DNA from: Flavobacterium sp. UMI-01
GTDB lineage: Bacteria; Bacteroidota; Bacteroidia; Flavobacteriales; Flavobacteriaceae
NCBI RefSeq assembly: GCF_019656315.1
Contig: NZ_BPLU01000049.1
Location: 36,845 to 100,844 of the forward strand
Reading direction: 5' to 3'
Length of the DNA: 64,000 nt
The notes beneath the pieces are model-generated. The model was given only the letters and a program-made list of their open reading frames with translations. It was not told the DNA's origin and did not search any database. Positions within the stretch are counted from its first letter, which is position 1. Each line of letters starts with the position of its first letter. Shown piece by piece: positions 63,959-64,000 of the stretch. Made by a program: the position numbers and the translations under genes.

Positions 63959-64000
63959 CACCCGCAATCAGCAAGACGTTCACTGATATACTGGCAAGCA
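63959..64000 (+). other. Leader resembling the 5' end of an rRNA operon transcript
   Basis: The leader has a GTTCACTGATATACTGGCAAG segment close to the GTTCTTTGA-ATA-TGG boxA-type signal found before 16S rRNA genes in Bacteroidota. The rRNA itself would start beyond base 64000, so this rests on the leader alone. Confidence 0.5.

Overview
The window looks like a chromosomal segment of a Flavobacterium-type member of the Bacteroidota. The signs are: low G+C, the -33 TTG / -7 TAnnTTTG promoter form ahead of several genes, no recognisable Shine-Dalgarno sequences, a gliding-motility lipoprotein (GldI), a T9SS-sorted subtilase, a bacillithiol deacetylase (BshB1), a single-chain PurL and tandem cyclophilin-FKBP lipoproteins. 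Nearly all of it is ordinary chromosome. The accessory material is at the left edge (1-2010), around 11.2-12.3 kb and around 17.4-18.2 kb.

Layout. 1-2010: a tyrosine recombinase related to integron integrases, with one cassette-like membrane-protein gene bounded by inverted attC-like core sites, then a dispersed GC-rich repeat. 2.0-5.5 kb: HPP protein, ClC channel, VOC protein, a lipoprotein and a sugar O-acetyltransferase. 5.5-6.4 kb: a G+T-skewed gap. 6.4-14.1 kb: two thioredoxin-fold proteins, a CDP-alcohol phosphatidyltransferase, heme A synthase, CCA-adding enzyme, a GxxExxY protein inside a 381-bp tandem duplication shared with a Sua5/TsaC gene, YdeI-like protein and Cu/Zn SOD. 14.2-23.2 kb: a fatty-acid beta-oxidation cluster (marR, fadB-like, thiolase, acyl-CoA dehydrogenase, plus a separate acyl-CoA ligase). 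A RAYT/IS200-like transposase with its own palindromic REP-like repeats lies between fadB and the thiolase.

23.3-38.7 kb: a gene broken by an in-frame TGA, hydrolase, SemiSWEET, purL, a beta-helix lipoprotein, a MenI-like thioesterase next to isochorismate synthase (menaquinone), bshB1, tRNA-His, then PPIase-PPIase-GldI-NrnA. 38.9-50 kb: a CLC-F-like fluoride antiporter candidate, RidA-like protein, guaA, a LysM/periplasmic-binding fusion, OsmC, pyrG and yidC. 50-60 kb: fasciclin lipoprotein, YwqK/MORN protein, mnmA, T9SS subtilase, nitronate monooxygenase, NUDIX, acyltransferase and NDH-2. 60-63.4 kb: thrS-infC-rpmI-rplT, where infC appears to begin at a non-canonical AUA (or AUU). The right edge carries a perfect-consensus promoter and a leader resembling the start of an rRNA operon lying just outside.

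The most distinctive signals are: (1) the integron-like recombinase/cassette edge; (2) the transposase with inverted flanking repeats and a REP-like array inside a catabolic operon; (3) the GxxExxY gene with its long palindrome, duplicated with the end of the neighbouring gene; (4) unusual translation starts (infC AUA/AUU, a TTG start in the subtilase, near-leaderless guaA). No CRISPR, prophage or secretion-system cluster is present.
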